Source of the DNA: Thalassotalea loyana
GTDB lineage: Bacteria; Pseudomonadota; Gammaproteobacteria; Enterobacterales; Alteromonadaceae
DNA: 64,000 nt
Assembly: GCF_030161435.1 (NCBI RefSeq)
Contig: NZ_BSSV01000001.1
Span: 620,001 to 684,000, forward strand
Direction of reading: 5' to 3'
Below are positions 47,348-55,621 of the stretch, piece after piece. The position numbers were made by a program, and so were the translations under genes. Position 1 is the stretch's first letter; every line of letters begins with the position of its first letter. A model generated the notes under the pieces. That model did no database searches and was not told the origin of the DNA. It worked only from the letters and a program-made list of their open reading frames with translations.

Positions 47348-49636
47348 ATGTCTGACGCGCTCGATTATAGTCTAGAGGGAGTGGAGCAACTACCACTTAG
47401 ACGATTTACCGAAGATGCCTATTTAAATTACTCAATGTACGTCATTATGGACCGTGCCTTACCGCATATTGGTGATGGCTTAAAGCCGGTTCAACGTCGT
47501 ATTGTATATGCCATGTCAGAGCTTGGTCTCTCTGCCGTTGCTAAATATAAAAAATCAGCGAGAACCGTTGGTGACGTATTAGGTAAATTCCACCCTCATG
47601 GTGACTCAGCGTGTTATGAAGCCATGGTGTTGATGGCTCAGCCTTTTTCTTATCGTTACCCATTAGTCGATGGTCAAGGTAACTGGGGTGCTCCAGACGA
47701 CCCTAAATCATTCGCCGCAATGCGTTACACTGAAGCACGTTTATCTCGTTTTAGTGAAGTGCTGCTTTCTGAATTGGGACAAGGTACTGTTGACTGGATT
47801 CCTAACTTTGATGGCACGATGAAAGAGCCTAAAACGCTTCCGGCTCGCTTACCTCATATCATGCTTAATGGTATTACAGGTATTGCCGTTGGCATGGCTA
47901 CGGACATTCCTCCACACAATGTTCGTGAGATCGCTGATGCCTGTGTTCACCTAATTGAACAACCTAAATCAGAAGTTGCTGATTTACTGCCTATTGTTAA
48001 AGGCCCTGATTATCCGACTGATGCTGAGATTATTACGCCTGCTAAAGACATTGAGAAAATGTATGAAACAGGTCGCGGTAGTATCAAAATGCGTGCGGTT
48101 TATGAAATGGAGCATGGTGAAATCGTCATCACAGCGCTACCGCATCAAGCATCAGGCAGTAAAGTATTAGAGCAAATCGCTGCACAAATGCAGGCGAAAA
48201 AGTTACCTATGGTTGTAGATTTGCGAGATGAATCTGATCATGAGAACCCTATTCGTATCGTTGTGGTGCCGCGCTCAAATCGTGTTGATACAGAACAGTT
48301 GATGCAGCACCTGTTTGCGACCACAGATTTAGAGAAAAACTACCGTGTAAACCTTAATATGATTGGTTTAGATGGTCGTCCTGCAGTTAAAAATTTACGT
48401 GATATTTTAGTTGAGTGGTTGGAGTTTCGCCGTGAAACGGTTCGCCGTCGATTACAGTATCGCTTAGATAAGGTGCTAGCACGCTTACATATTCTTGATG
48501 GCTTACTCATTGCCTATTTAAACATTGATGAAGTGATAGAGATTATTCGCACGTACGATGATCCTAAAGCCGAGTTAATGTCGCGTTTTAATTTATCTGA
48601 ACGCCAGGCAGATGCGATTTTAGAAATTAAACTTCGCCAGTTAGCGAAATTAGAAGAAATTAAGATTCGCGCCGAGCAGGATGAATTAAGCAAAGAGCGT
48701 GACAAGTTAGAAAAAATTCTTAATTCGAAAGCTCGTATGAACACCTTGCTAAAGAAAGAAATTTTGGAAGCTGCGGAAAAATACGGAGACGAGCGTCGAT
48801 CTAAAATCGTTGAACGTGGTGAAGCGAAAGCGTTATCAGAAAAAGATTTAATGCCGAGTGAGCCAGTGACGGTTGTTCTGTCTGAAAAAGGCTGGGCACG
48901 TTGTGCTAAAGGGCATAATGTTGATGCTGAAGCGTTAAGTTACAAAGCCGGTGACAGTTATCTTGGCAGTGCAAGTGGGCGAAGTAATCGCCCTGTGGTG
49001 TTTATTGACTCCTCGGGCCGCTCTTTTGCAACGGATGCTCATTCGTTACCAACAGCAAGGAGTCAAGGTGAGCCTTTGACTGGTCGTTTTAATTTAGCCA
49101 CCGGCGTAACCATTGAGAAAACGTTAATGGCTGACGATGAGCAACAGTATTTGCTGTCAAGTGATGCGGGTTACGGCTTTATTGGAAGCTTTGGTGAAAT
49201 GGTTAGTCGAAACAAAAACGGTAAGGCACTTCTGAGTTTGCCCGCTAATGCCAAAGTTGCGACACCTTTGAAGATTAACAATATTGATAATGATCTCGTG
49301 TTAACGATTACAACCGAAGGCAGAATGCTTGTTTTCCCATTGAAAGACTTGCCAGTGCTTAGCAAAGGTAAAGGTAATAAGATCATTAATATACCTTCGG
49401 CACGAGCAAAAGCTCGTGAGGAATTGGTCAAACTGATTCAAATTATTCAGCCAGAACAAGCTATTACATTACATGCTGGTAAGAGAAAATTGACATTGAA
49501 AGCCAGTGATGTTGAACATTATCGAGGCGAAAGAGGACGTCGAGGTAATAAATTACCACGTGGCTTGCAACGCGTTGATCGAATTGAACTAGAAGAAATT
49601 GTTGTCGAAGAAGTAGCCTCAGACGAGTCAGAATAA
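47348..49636 (+). CDS. parC: DNA topoisomerase IV subunit A
   Basis: Cutting/rejoining subunit of topoisomerase IV. Start chosen at ATG 47348 ([14 protein letters not shown]); the frame opens 24 bp earlier. 762 aa with the winged-helix [17 protein letters not shown], active-site Tyr in [12 protein letters not shown], and a GyrA-like beta-propeller C-terminus ([11 protein letters not shown]-type blades). The quinolone-resistance positions carry Ser (DSACYE). parE is far upstream, with the transposon and six host genes in between. Confidence 0.96.
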   Translation: MSDALDYSLEGVEQLPLRRFTEDAYLNYSMYVIMDRALPHIGDGLKPVQRRIVYAMSELGLSAVAKYKKSARTVGDVLGKFHPHGDSACYEAMVLMAQPFSYRYPLVDGQGNWGAPDDPKSFAAMRYTEARLSRFSEVLLSELGQGTVDWIPNFDGTMKEPKTLPARLPHIMLNGITGIAVGMATDIPPHNVREIADACVHLIEQPKSEVADLLPIVKGPDYPTDAEIITPAKDIEKMYETGRGSIKMRAVYEMEHGEIVITALPHQASGSKVLEQIAAQMQAKKLPMVVDLRDESDHENPIRIVVVPRSNRVDTEQLMQHLFATTDLEKNYRVNLNMIGLDGRPAVKNLRDILVEWLEFRRETVRRRLQYRLDKVLARLHILDGLLIAYLNIDEVIEIIRTYDDPKAELMSRFNLSERQADAILEIKLRQLAKLEEIKIRAEQDELSKERDKLEKILNSKARMNTLLKKEILEAAEKYGDERRSKIVERGEAKALSEKDLMPSEPVTVVLSEKGWARCAKGHNVDAEALSYKAGDSYLGSASGRSNRPVVFIDSSGRSFATDAHSLPTARSQGEPLTGRFNLATGVTIEKTLMADDEQQYLLSSDAGYGFIGSFGEMVSRNKNGKALLSLPANAKVATPLKINNIDNDLVLTITTEGRMLVFPLKDLPVLSKGKGNKIINIPSARAKAREELVKLIQIIQPEQAITLHAGKRKLTLKASDVEHYRGERGRRGNKLPRGLQRVDRIELEEIVVEEVASDESE

Positions 49637-49641
49637 ACGAC

Positions 49642-49723
49642 TAATACCAACTGAGGTAATGGTTTAATTTCTCAGCGATAACGTGGCGTTGAGTTGTCTA
49701 ACGTATTATTTCAATTGGTATTA
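49642..49723. repeat. 82-bp MITE-like element with 12-bp inverted ends
   Basis: TAATACCAACTG (49642-49653) and CAATTGGTATTA (49712-49723) are inverted copies with one mismatch. Such TAATACCAATTG-ended elements are, from general familiarity, frequent in Colwellia/Thalassotalea-type genomes. An isolated AATTGGTATTA half-copy also sits at about 26254 near the WYL regulator. No coding potential inside. Confidence 0.6.
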
Positions 49724-49726
49724 ATT

Positions 49727-49740
49727 TGAATACGTATGCA
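49727..49740. promoter_or_regulatory. LacI-family operator upstream of sugar transporter
   Basis: TGAATACGTATGCA, sharing ATACGTATGCA with both sites upstream of glgP. It is 167 bp before the transporter start and immediately after the MITE-like element. Confidence 0.7.
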
Positions 49741-49797
49741 TGAGTTGAGTTAGCAAGCTAAACTGGCATAGTATGGTCTGTAATAGCATAACGCTGA

Positions 49798-49830
49798 AAA
49801 AGCATATTAGCTAAGCTGATATGCTTTTTT
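49798..49830 (+). terminator. Intrinsic terminator, between operator and transporter
   Basis: AGCATATTAGCT / AGCTGATATGCT near-palindrome followed by seven T. It may simply end parC. Because it lies between the operator and the transporter start, it may instead act as an attenuator if the promoter is at the operator. Confidence 0.75.
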
Positions 49831-49906
49831 TATAAATAGCCCAAAGTGGTTATCAAAATAAAATGAGTTATTCGTGAGGTTATACTCACGCTGGTTGGGG
49901 ACAATA

Positions 49907-51376
49907 ATGAAAACAAAACCACGTTTAAGTTTTTGGCAGTTATGGACTGTCAGCTTTGGCTTTCTTGGTGTGCAATTTGGATTTGCACTACAAAACGCCA
50001 ATGTTAGTCGAATTCTTTCTGATTTAGGTGCAGATCTACATTCTCTTTCTCTTTTTTGGTTAGTCGCACCGATTATGGGGTTAATTATCCAACCTATCGT
50101 TGGTGCAGCCTCGGATAAAACCTGGACAAAGTTTGGGCGCCGTGGTCCATTCATCTTGGCTGGTGCTGTTGCTGCAACCATAGGCATGTTACTGATGCCA
50201 AATGCACCTTTATTCGTGGCACTAATGGCACCTATGATATTTGGTGCATTAATGCTCGCGTTAATGGATGCGTCATTTAACGTAGCGTTTCAGCCATTTC
50301 GCTCTTTAGTATCAGATATGGTACCTGAGGAACAACGCAATGCAGGTTACTCTATTCAGTCGTTACTTATTAATATTGGTGCGGTTATCGGTTCAATCTT
50401 ACCGTTCGTGTTAACTAATGTTGTTGGTTTAGAAAATACAGCTAAAGCAGGTGAAGTTGCTCCTTCTGTGGTTTGGGCGTTTTACATTGGTGCTACTGTG
50501 CTGTTAGGTTCAGTATTGTGGACAGTCTTTAGAACGAAAGAATATCAACCTGAAGAGTTTTATCAGTATCAAGGGATGACTGAGCAAGAAGCTAAAGAGC
50601 AGCTTGCAGTTGAACGATCAAAATCAAGTTCATTAGGTGAGAAATTAACAGATTTCTGGGGCTTGATGAAAACAATGCCAACAACTATGCGCCAATTAGC
50701 TGTTGTTCAATTCTTTTCATGGTTTGCACTTTTTATTATGTGGGTTTACACCATGCCGGCAATTGCCCAGCACATATGGGGTATTGATGCACAATGGTTT
50801 GATCCTGACTACATCAACGCTATGGGTGGAGTACCTGCAGATATTGCTGCGGCAAAAGGCGCTGCCGGTGATTGGGTCGGTATATTATTCGCCGCTTATT
50901 CATTGTTTGCTGCTGTTTTTTCTGTGTTCTTATCTAAGCTAGCGGATACCTTTGGCCGTAAAGCAATTTACTCGTTATCACTATTGGCTGGTGGTTTAGG
51001 CTACATTAGTTTTATGTTTATCAATGCACCAGAGGTTACATCGGTAAACTTATTAATTACGACTATCGATGTACCACAAGGTGCTGTGTCGTTGTTTGTG
51101 CCAATGATTGGTGTTGGTATCGCTTGGGCGGCTATTTTAGCGATGCCGTACGCAATACTTGCTGGCGCTCTACCACCGAGTAAAACGGGGGTTTACATGG
51201 GGATATTCAACTTTACTATCGCTGCGCCACAAATCGTATCAGGTTTATTAGCGGGTTGGATTTTAAGTAGTGTTTTCGAAAACCAAGCTATTAACATCAT
51301 TATGCTAGCCGGTGGCGCTATGGTATGTGGCGCTTTAGCTGTATTCTTTGTTGATGATAGTAAGCAAGAAGCGTAA
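49907..51376 (+). CDS. MFS sugar transporter (SLC45/GPH-like, maltodextrin candidate)
   Basis: 489 aa, twelve membrane segments. The start ATG 49907 follows GGGGAC; the frame opens 33 bp earlier. Marked motifs are DKTWTKFGRRGPFILAGA (MFS loop 2-3), MDASFNVAFQPFRSLVSD and ADTFGRKAIYSL. It resembles Alteromonadales maltose/sucrose-type transporters. Shared operator with glgP and the adjacent convergent lacI-type gene suggest maltodextrin uptake; substrate is inference. Confidence 0.86.
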   Translation: MKTKPRLSFWQLWTVSFGFLGVQFGFALQNANVSRILSDLGADLHSLSLFWLVAPIMGLIIQPIVGAASDKTWTKFGRRGPFILAGAVAATIGMLLMPNAPLFVALMAPMIFGALMLALMDASFNVAFQPFRSLVSDMVPEEQRNAGYSIQSLLINIGAVIGSILPFVLTNVVGLENTAKAGEVAPSVVWAFYIGATVLLGSVLWTVFRTKEYQPEEFYQYQGMTEQEAKEQLAVERSKSSSLGEKLTDFWGLMKTMPTTMRQLAVVQFFSWFALFIMWVYTMPAIAQHIWGIDAQWFDPDYINAMGGVPADIAAAKGAAGDWVGILFAAYSLFAAVFSVFLSKLADTFGRKAIYSLSLLAGGLGYISFMFINAPEVTSVNLLITTIDVPQGAVSLFVPMIGVGIAWAAILAMPYAILAGALPPSKTGVYMGIFNFTIAAPQIVSGLLAGWILSSVFENQAINIIMLAGGAMVCGALAVFFVDDSKQEA

Positions 51377-51389
51377 TTGTCTACTCAAT

Positions 51390-51426
51390 AAAAAAGGGTC
51401 AACGTTTATAGCGTTGACCCTTTTTT
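51390..51426. terminator. Bidirectional terminator
   Basis: GGGTCAACG / CGTTGACCC stem with A- and T-runs on either side, ending the transporter (+) and the LacI-type gene (-). Confidence 0.92.
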
Positions 51427-51443
51427 ATTCATGATAAATTTTA

Positions 51444-52472
51444 CTATTGGCTACCACATGATTGTCTAATGACAACGGATGTTGGCATCAAGGTTGTCGT
51501 AACTTCTTCTTCTTCTTTGATAAGCTTTAACAGGCTATCTACGAGCAACTCACCGGCCAGCTTAGTGTTTTGGCGTGCGGTTGTTAACGGAGGATAGGTA
51601 AAGGCAGCTGTTTGAATGTCATCAAAACCAGTAACGGCAACCTGCTCAGGTACCTTGATACCGTGCTCTTGAAGCGCCTGTAGTACCCCGATAGCAATCA
51701 AGTCACTCGCGGTACAAATAGCGTCAAATTTCTTGCCTGATTTAATCAGCTCACATGTTGCATTGTAGCCTGATTCTTCAGTACTAATTGCTGAAAATTG
51801 CATGCTGTCATCAACAGTAAGTTTATTATCTTTTAATGCCTTACAGTGACCTAAATATCGATCTAAAAACTCAGGAGCGCCTGAGCTTGCCTCACCAATA
51901 AAGGCGAAATTCTTATAGTTATTTTGAATCACATGTTCTGTGATTTGATAACCACCATGGAAGTTGTCACAACCTACACTGATAATCGGATACTGTTTTA
52001 CTTCAGCACCCCATCGAACAAAGCGTGTACCTTGCTCTATAAGCTGGATGAGTTTTTCCTCGTAATCAACAAAATCACCATAGCCTAGTAAAATTAGACC
52101 ATCTGCTTTGTTTGAGTCTTCAAAATCGGCATGCCAATCACTATCCATTTGCTGAAAGGAAACCAGTAGGTCGTAGCCTTTTTCCGAACACGCTTTCGTG
52201 ATACTTCCCAGCATAGATAAGAAAAACGGATTGATCATTGAATCATCGCTTGTTGGATCTTCAAACAGAAGCAAAGCAATGGTTCCACTGTGTTGAGAGC
52301 GTAAATTACTCGCGTTTTTATCAACTTTGTAATTCAACTCTTTGGCGATTGCTTGCACTTTCATGCGAGTCTCTTCGTTCACCAAAGGGCTATTACGCAA
52401 TGCCCTTGATACAGTGGACTGAGAAACGCCAGCGCGGTAAGCAATATCAAAAGATGTAGGTTTAGATTTCAA
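51444..52472 (-). CDS. LacI-family transcriptional repressor (MalR-like)
   Basis: 342 aa. N-terminal LacI helix-turn-helix (FDIAYRAGVSQSTVSRALRN, then DKNASNLRSQHS hinge) and a periplasmic-binding-like effector domain (GLILLGYGDF, VGCDNFHGGY, VAVTGFDDI). TTG start, as the frame is closed by TGA just upstream. The gene sits beside the sugar transporter; candidate operators ATACGTATGCA lie before that transporter and before glgP, supporting a maltodextrin/glycogen regulon. No such site was found in its own upstream region. Confidence 0.88.
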   Translation of the reverse strand: MKSKPTSFDIAYRAGVSQSTVSRALRNSPLVNEETRMKVQAIAKELNYKVDKNASNLRSQHSGTIALLLFEDPTSDDSMINPFFLSMLGSITKACSEKGYDLLVSFQQMDSDWHADFEDSNKADGLILLGYGDFVDYEEKLIQLIEQGTRFVRWGAEVKQYPIISVGCDNFHGGYQITEHVIQNNYKNFAFIGEASSGAPEFLDRYLGHCKALKDNKLTVDDSMQFSAISTEESGYNATCELIKSGKKFDAICTASDLIAIGVLQALQEHGIKVPEQVAVTGFDDIQTAAFTYPPLTTARQNTKLAGELLVDSLLKLIKEEEEVTTTLMPTSVVIRQSCGSQ

Positions 52473-52576
52473 GTGACAACATCCATCTCATTTAACTATC
52501 TGCATACTAACTGAGACTTAACGCTAAGTACATCTAATCGATGCAAAATTTGAGTTGAATTTATTCTAACTCATAA

Positions 52577-52614
52577 TAAAAAAAGGGCTAGAATTTAGAA
52601 ATTCTAACCCTTTT
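52577..52614 (-). terminator. Intrinsic terminator after yebC/yeeN
   Basis: GGGCTAGAAT / ATTCTAACCC with one mismatch and an eight-A run on the plus strand, hence a T-run for the minus-strand gene ending at 52636. Confidence 0.8.
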
Positions 52615-52635
52615 GAAACGTTGATAAATCGCTAA

Positions 52636-53361
52636 TTAGTCAGCGATTTGAGCGTTATGATAAATCTCTTGAACATCATCACAGTCGTTAGCCATGTCCA
52701 AGAATTTCTCAAACATTTCAACATCTTCACCTGAAAGCTCAGTGTAAACCTGCGGTAACCATGTAATTTCTTCTTTATCTAATTTGATATCTGGCATTGT
52801 GTCAGCAAATGCAGTTTTGATTTTGAAGAACTCTGTGTGTGGACCTGTAACCGTGATGACACCATCTTCATCAGCCGTTACGTCAGTTACATCACAGTCT
52901 TCCATCATCAAGTTCTCGAATACGGTTTCTTCGTCTGCGCCATTACATGTAAACAAAGCAACATGGTCGAACATGTGACTAGCACAACCTTGTGCACCAA
53001 TCTTAGAGTTTGTTTTAGTAAAGCATAAACGCACGTCTTTAATCGTACGGTTCGTGTTATCTGTCAGACAGTCAATGATAATCATGCAGTTACCAGGACC
53101 AAAGCCTTCATAGCGCATCGTTTCGAAGTCTTCACCAGCACCACCCGCTGCTTTATCAATGGCCTTATCAATCACGTGTGTTGGTACTTGGTCTTTCTTT
53201 GCCTTATCAATTAGACGACGTAAAGCAAGGTTACCGTCTGGGTCTAAACCGCCATTCTTCGCACATACGTAAATCTCTTTACCGTATTTAGAATATACTT
53301 TGGTTTTCATTCCTTGTGTTTTGGCCATTGAGGCCTTGCGGTTTTCAAAACTTCTACCCAT
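52636..53361 (-). CDS. YebC/PmpR (TACO1) family protein, YeeN-like
   Basis: 241 aa. Begins [20 protein letters not shown] and contains the family signature [35 protein letters not shown] and [15 protein letters not shown]. The N-terminus (MGRSFE without the long SKWANIQHRK motif) and length make it YeeN-like rather than YebC. Family members affect translation of proline-rich stretches and some regulate transcription. Single gene with its own terminator. Confidence 0.9.
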   Translation of the reverse strand: MGRSFENRKASMAKTQGMKTKVYSKYGKEIYVCAKNGGLDPDGNLALRRLIDKAKKDQVPTHVIDKAIDKAAGGAGEDFETMRYEGFGPGNCMIIIDCLTDNTNRTIKDVRLCFTKTNSKIGAQGCASHMFDHVALFTCNGADEETVFENLMMEDCDVTDVTADEDGVITVTGPHTEFFKIKTAFADTMPDIKLDKEEITWLPQVYTELSGEDVEMFEKFLDMANDCDDVQEIYHNAQIAD

Positions 53362-53486
53362 CGGGATTCTCTTTCGTCAAAAAATAATGACCGATTCTAA
53401 CGCCAATAAGGCCTATTGACTAGCCTTGAGGTGATATTAAACGTGAAATTTGGTAAATAGAATGATTAGAGGAGAGGATAAAATAA

Positions 53487-53516
53487 AGGCACAAACAACA
53501 ATCTGTGTTTGTGCCT
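53487..53516 (-). terminator. Intrinsic terminator of the small-peptide/TPR operon
   Basis: AGGCACAAAC / GTTTGTGCCT perfect 10-bp stem, with TTTATTTTA on the minus-strand side. It ends the transcript of the two minus-strand genes above it. Confidence 0.85.
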
Positions 53517-53538
53517 ATCATTGGTGATTAATCATAGA

Positions 53539-53688
53539 TTATTCCTGCTGTAATTGTGCCTGGGGCATCTCCTTATGTGCCGTCTGGCTTTGGTTGTTTT
53601 CAACATCCCATTGACTGATTGATATGTGGTTTAAAAAGTCGATGAAATTTACTGCAGACATAACTGAATTTTTAAACGCTTTAAACAT
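53539..53688 (-). CDS. Small 49-aa protein
   Basis: Predicted from a clear AAAGGAC ribosome site 7 bp before ATG: MFKAFKNSVMSAVNFIDFLN, then a polar, glutamine-rich tail (PQAQLQQE). The N-terminal 20 residues form an amphipathic helix with Phe/Lys spacing. It follows the TPR-like gene by 17 bp and is bounded by a strong terminator, so it is probably translated. Function unknown; possibly a membrane-associated peptide. Confidence 0.65.
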   Translation of the reverse strand: MFKAFKNSVMSAVNFIDFLNHISISQWDVENNQSQTAHKEMPQAQLQQE

Positions 53689-53705
53689 GATTTTGTCCTT
53701 TATGT

Positions 53706-54227
53706 TTAGTGGGTTATGTAAGTGGTATTACCAGTTGTTGATGCTGTAAGTGTAACCACATATTGCTTCTTAAAGTGTGTTAAGTTGTTATTAACTAGTG
53801 TCGATTGGTTAAGCAGCATCGCAGAAGTAAAATCATCTAGAGCACCTAATGTGTCTTCTTGTAACGCACGGCTAATAGCACGATTGTTGTAAGCTAAGGC
53901 ACTTAATTTGTTTCTTTCATTCGTGCTAGTATCCATCGTTTTGCTGGCACTAATTGCTGCACTACAGTCCTTCTCGGCGGCATCAAACTGACTCAATTTT
54001 ATATTGGCAACGCACAAGCCCATGGCAAGTTCGAATTCTTCAGCGGCTGTACTCGGTGTTTGCGCCATCTTGTTCAGGCTTTCATTAAAGTTTCCTTTAA
54101 TGATGTCTGTGCTGCCTGCAGCATCTTTGATAATGGCAACTTTAAAGTTTGAATCGTCGGCATTGGCTAGCGGTGCGATACCTAAAGCTAACGCGATGGC
54201 TGAGTAGTAAAGGTGTTTTTTCATCAT
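53706..54227 (-). CDS. Exported TPR-like small protein
   Basis: 173 aa. Signal peptide to about 23 (IAPLANADDS), then helices resembling TPR units (AEEFELAMGLCVANIKLSQF; NERNKLSALAYNNRAISRAL with the TPR-typical spacing). Probable periplasmic protein-interaction module of unknown partner. Its start is 87 bp from a GTGAA-N5-TTCAC palindrome shared with the S9 peptidase gene, so the neighbouring LysR protein probably controls it. Confidence 0.8.
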   Translation of the reverse strand: MMKKHLYYSAIALALGIAPLANADDSNFKVAIIKDAAGSTDIIKGNFNESLNKMAQTPSTAAEEFELAMGLCVANIKLSQFDAAEKDCSAAISASKTMDTSTNERNKLSALAYNNRAISRALQEDTLGALDDFTSAMLLNQSTLVNNNLTHFKKQYVVTLTASTTGNTTYITH

Positions 54228-54313
54228 TGATTCCTTAGTTATTGTGTCGAATTGACACCGTAACTATAGGATTTGCCGGTTTGGCCGACAAACGATAAAA
54301 AAACACCTTATAA

Positions 54314-54328
54314 GTGAATTTTATTCAC
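54314..54328. promoter_or_regulatory. Palindrome GTGAA-N5-TTCAC, probable LysR operator (TPR-like gene)
   Basis: GTGAATTTTATTCAC, preceded by TATAA as in its twin at 55518-55532. A T-N11-A-type site typical of LysR regulators, 87 bp upstream of the minus-strand TPR-like gene. Confidence 0.65.
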
Positions 54329-54334
54329 GTTAAA

Positions 54335-55219
54335 TCAATTGGTGAGGGCAAAAGTTGAAGTGACCCATTCTGCAAATTTTGTCAATTCAGGCGCACTATC
54401 AATTGCTTGGTTTTGGATTAAGAAATAACTATCGCGTGTTGTTAGTTCGTGATCAAATAACTTGACGAGTAGTTGTTCGCTAAACCATGCGCGAGAAATT
54501 GGCATGGGTACTAATGCGATCCCCATACCCTGTTGTGCTGCGCGAGCAACACCAAACATTGAATCAAATTGAATGATTTGTTTTGGAGAGAAGTTGGCAA
54601 TGTCATTTTCATCTGCCCATTTATGCCAAGACCAAGGTCTCGATTGATGCAAAATTAGGGGAACACTTTGAAGCGCATTAAATCCTGATGCAGCCCATTT
54701 TTTATAAATCTTCTTATTGCATGCAGCAACATATTTTACTGGAAACAGTTTTTGGACAATTGAACCATTGGGTTTGCCATTGGCTAACACAATCGATAAA
54801 TCACTTGGTTTTGGTGTTTGGCTTGCTGATTTAACCGTTTCAAGCTGAAGGTTGATGTCAGGGTTTAGCTCTGCCCATTCACTTAAACGAGGTACAAAAA
54901 TTTCACTTGCAAAAAACTCGGGCAAGCTGATGGTAATCGTTTTGTTTTGTTGCGTATTAGTGAAGTCCGCTATCGTTGTTTCTAATTCAGTAATCAGCGG
55001 ATAAACTTTTTGGTAAAACTGTTTGCCTGCGCTCGTCAGTTCTATAGCACGAGTGTTTCGCTGAAATAGGCTAGTACCAAGTTGATCTTCTAGCTGTTTA
55101 ATTTGATGACTGACAGCCGAAGGCGATAAAAATAATTGACTTGCTGCGTGTTTAAAGCTCAAGCATTTTGCGGCGACGCAAAATGAGCGAAGGCCACGAA
55201 TTGGTGTTTGAATTGCCAT
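54335..55219 (-). CDS. LysR-family transcriptional regulator (GcvA-like)
   Basis: 294 aa. N-terminal winged helix (IRGLRSFCVAAKCLSFKHAA, then LFLSPSAVSHQIKQLEDQLG) and a two-lobe effector domain (TITISLPEFFASE). Its gene is flanked on both sides by copies of the palindrome TATAAGTGAATT...TTCAC, each 87-90 bp before a gene (TPR-like, S9 peptidase), suggesting these are targets. Ligand unknown. Confidence 0.9.
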   Translation of the reverse strand: MAIQTPIRGLRSFCVAAKCLSFKHAASQLFLSPSAVSHQIKQLEDQLGTSLFQRNTRAIELTSAGKQFYQKVYPLITELETTIADFTNTQQNKTITISLPEFFASEIFVPRLSEWAELNPDINLQLETVKSASQTPKPSDLSIVLANGKPNGSIVQKLFPVKYVAACNKKIYKKWAASGFNALQSVPLILHQSRPWSWHKWADENDIANFSPKQIIQFDSMFGVARAAQQGMGIALVPMPISRAWFSEQLLVKLFDHELTTRDSYFLIQNQAIDSAPELTKFAEWVTSTFALTN

Positions 55220-55378
55220 TACAGTATTTAAATGATGAAACCATTGTTACCTTTGCAACTAGTGTTCCAAGATAAATTAGCAGGATAAATAAGGGAATTT
55301 AGCGAGTTGTCTTACAAAAATGCCTTGGTTTAGGGAGTTCATTGCACCAAAGTTGAGCATTTGGTTAGCTTTTGAGCG

Positions 55379-55408
55379 AAAAAAAACGCGCTACCAAATG
55401 ATAGCGCG
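55379..55408 (-). terminator. Orphan minus-strand intrinsic terminator
   Basis: CGCGCTA / TAGCGCG (55387-55393 and 55402-55408), with an eight-base A-run to the left, that is a T-run on the minus strand. No recognised minus-strand gene lies upstream in 55409-55621, so it may terminate a small RNA or act in the lysR leader. The rest of 55220-55621 holds the palindrome at 55518-55532 and nothing else convincing. Confidence 0.7.
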
Positions 55409-55517
55409 CACATAAGAGTCGAGTTATTACGTTTAGAAATCGGGGGAGATTTCGAAAACAAGTTCAGATTATATGGCTGAGGGTTTGCTGACAAACGAGA
55501 AGAAATCATTCATATAA

Positions 55518-55532
55518 GTGAATTATTTTCAC
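55518..55532. promoter_or_regulatory. Palindrome GTGAA-N5-TTCAC, probable LysR operator (S9 peptidase gene)
   Basis: GTGAATTATTTTCAC, 90 bp upstream of the S9 peptidase ATG; shares TATAAGTGAATT with the site at 54314-54328. Confidence 0.65.
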
Positions 55533-55621
55533 TAATTAAGAATGACTGGCTTTTTTATATGATTTTCATTGAGTTATAGGCCTTTTTAGCTCATCATATT
55601 GCGATTGTAAATTAGTATGAA

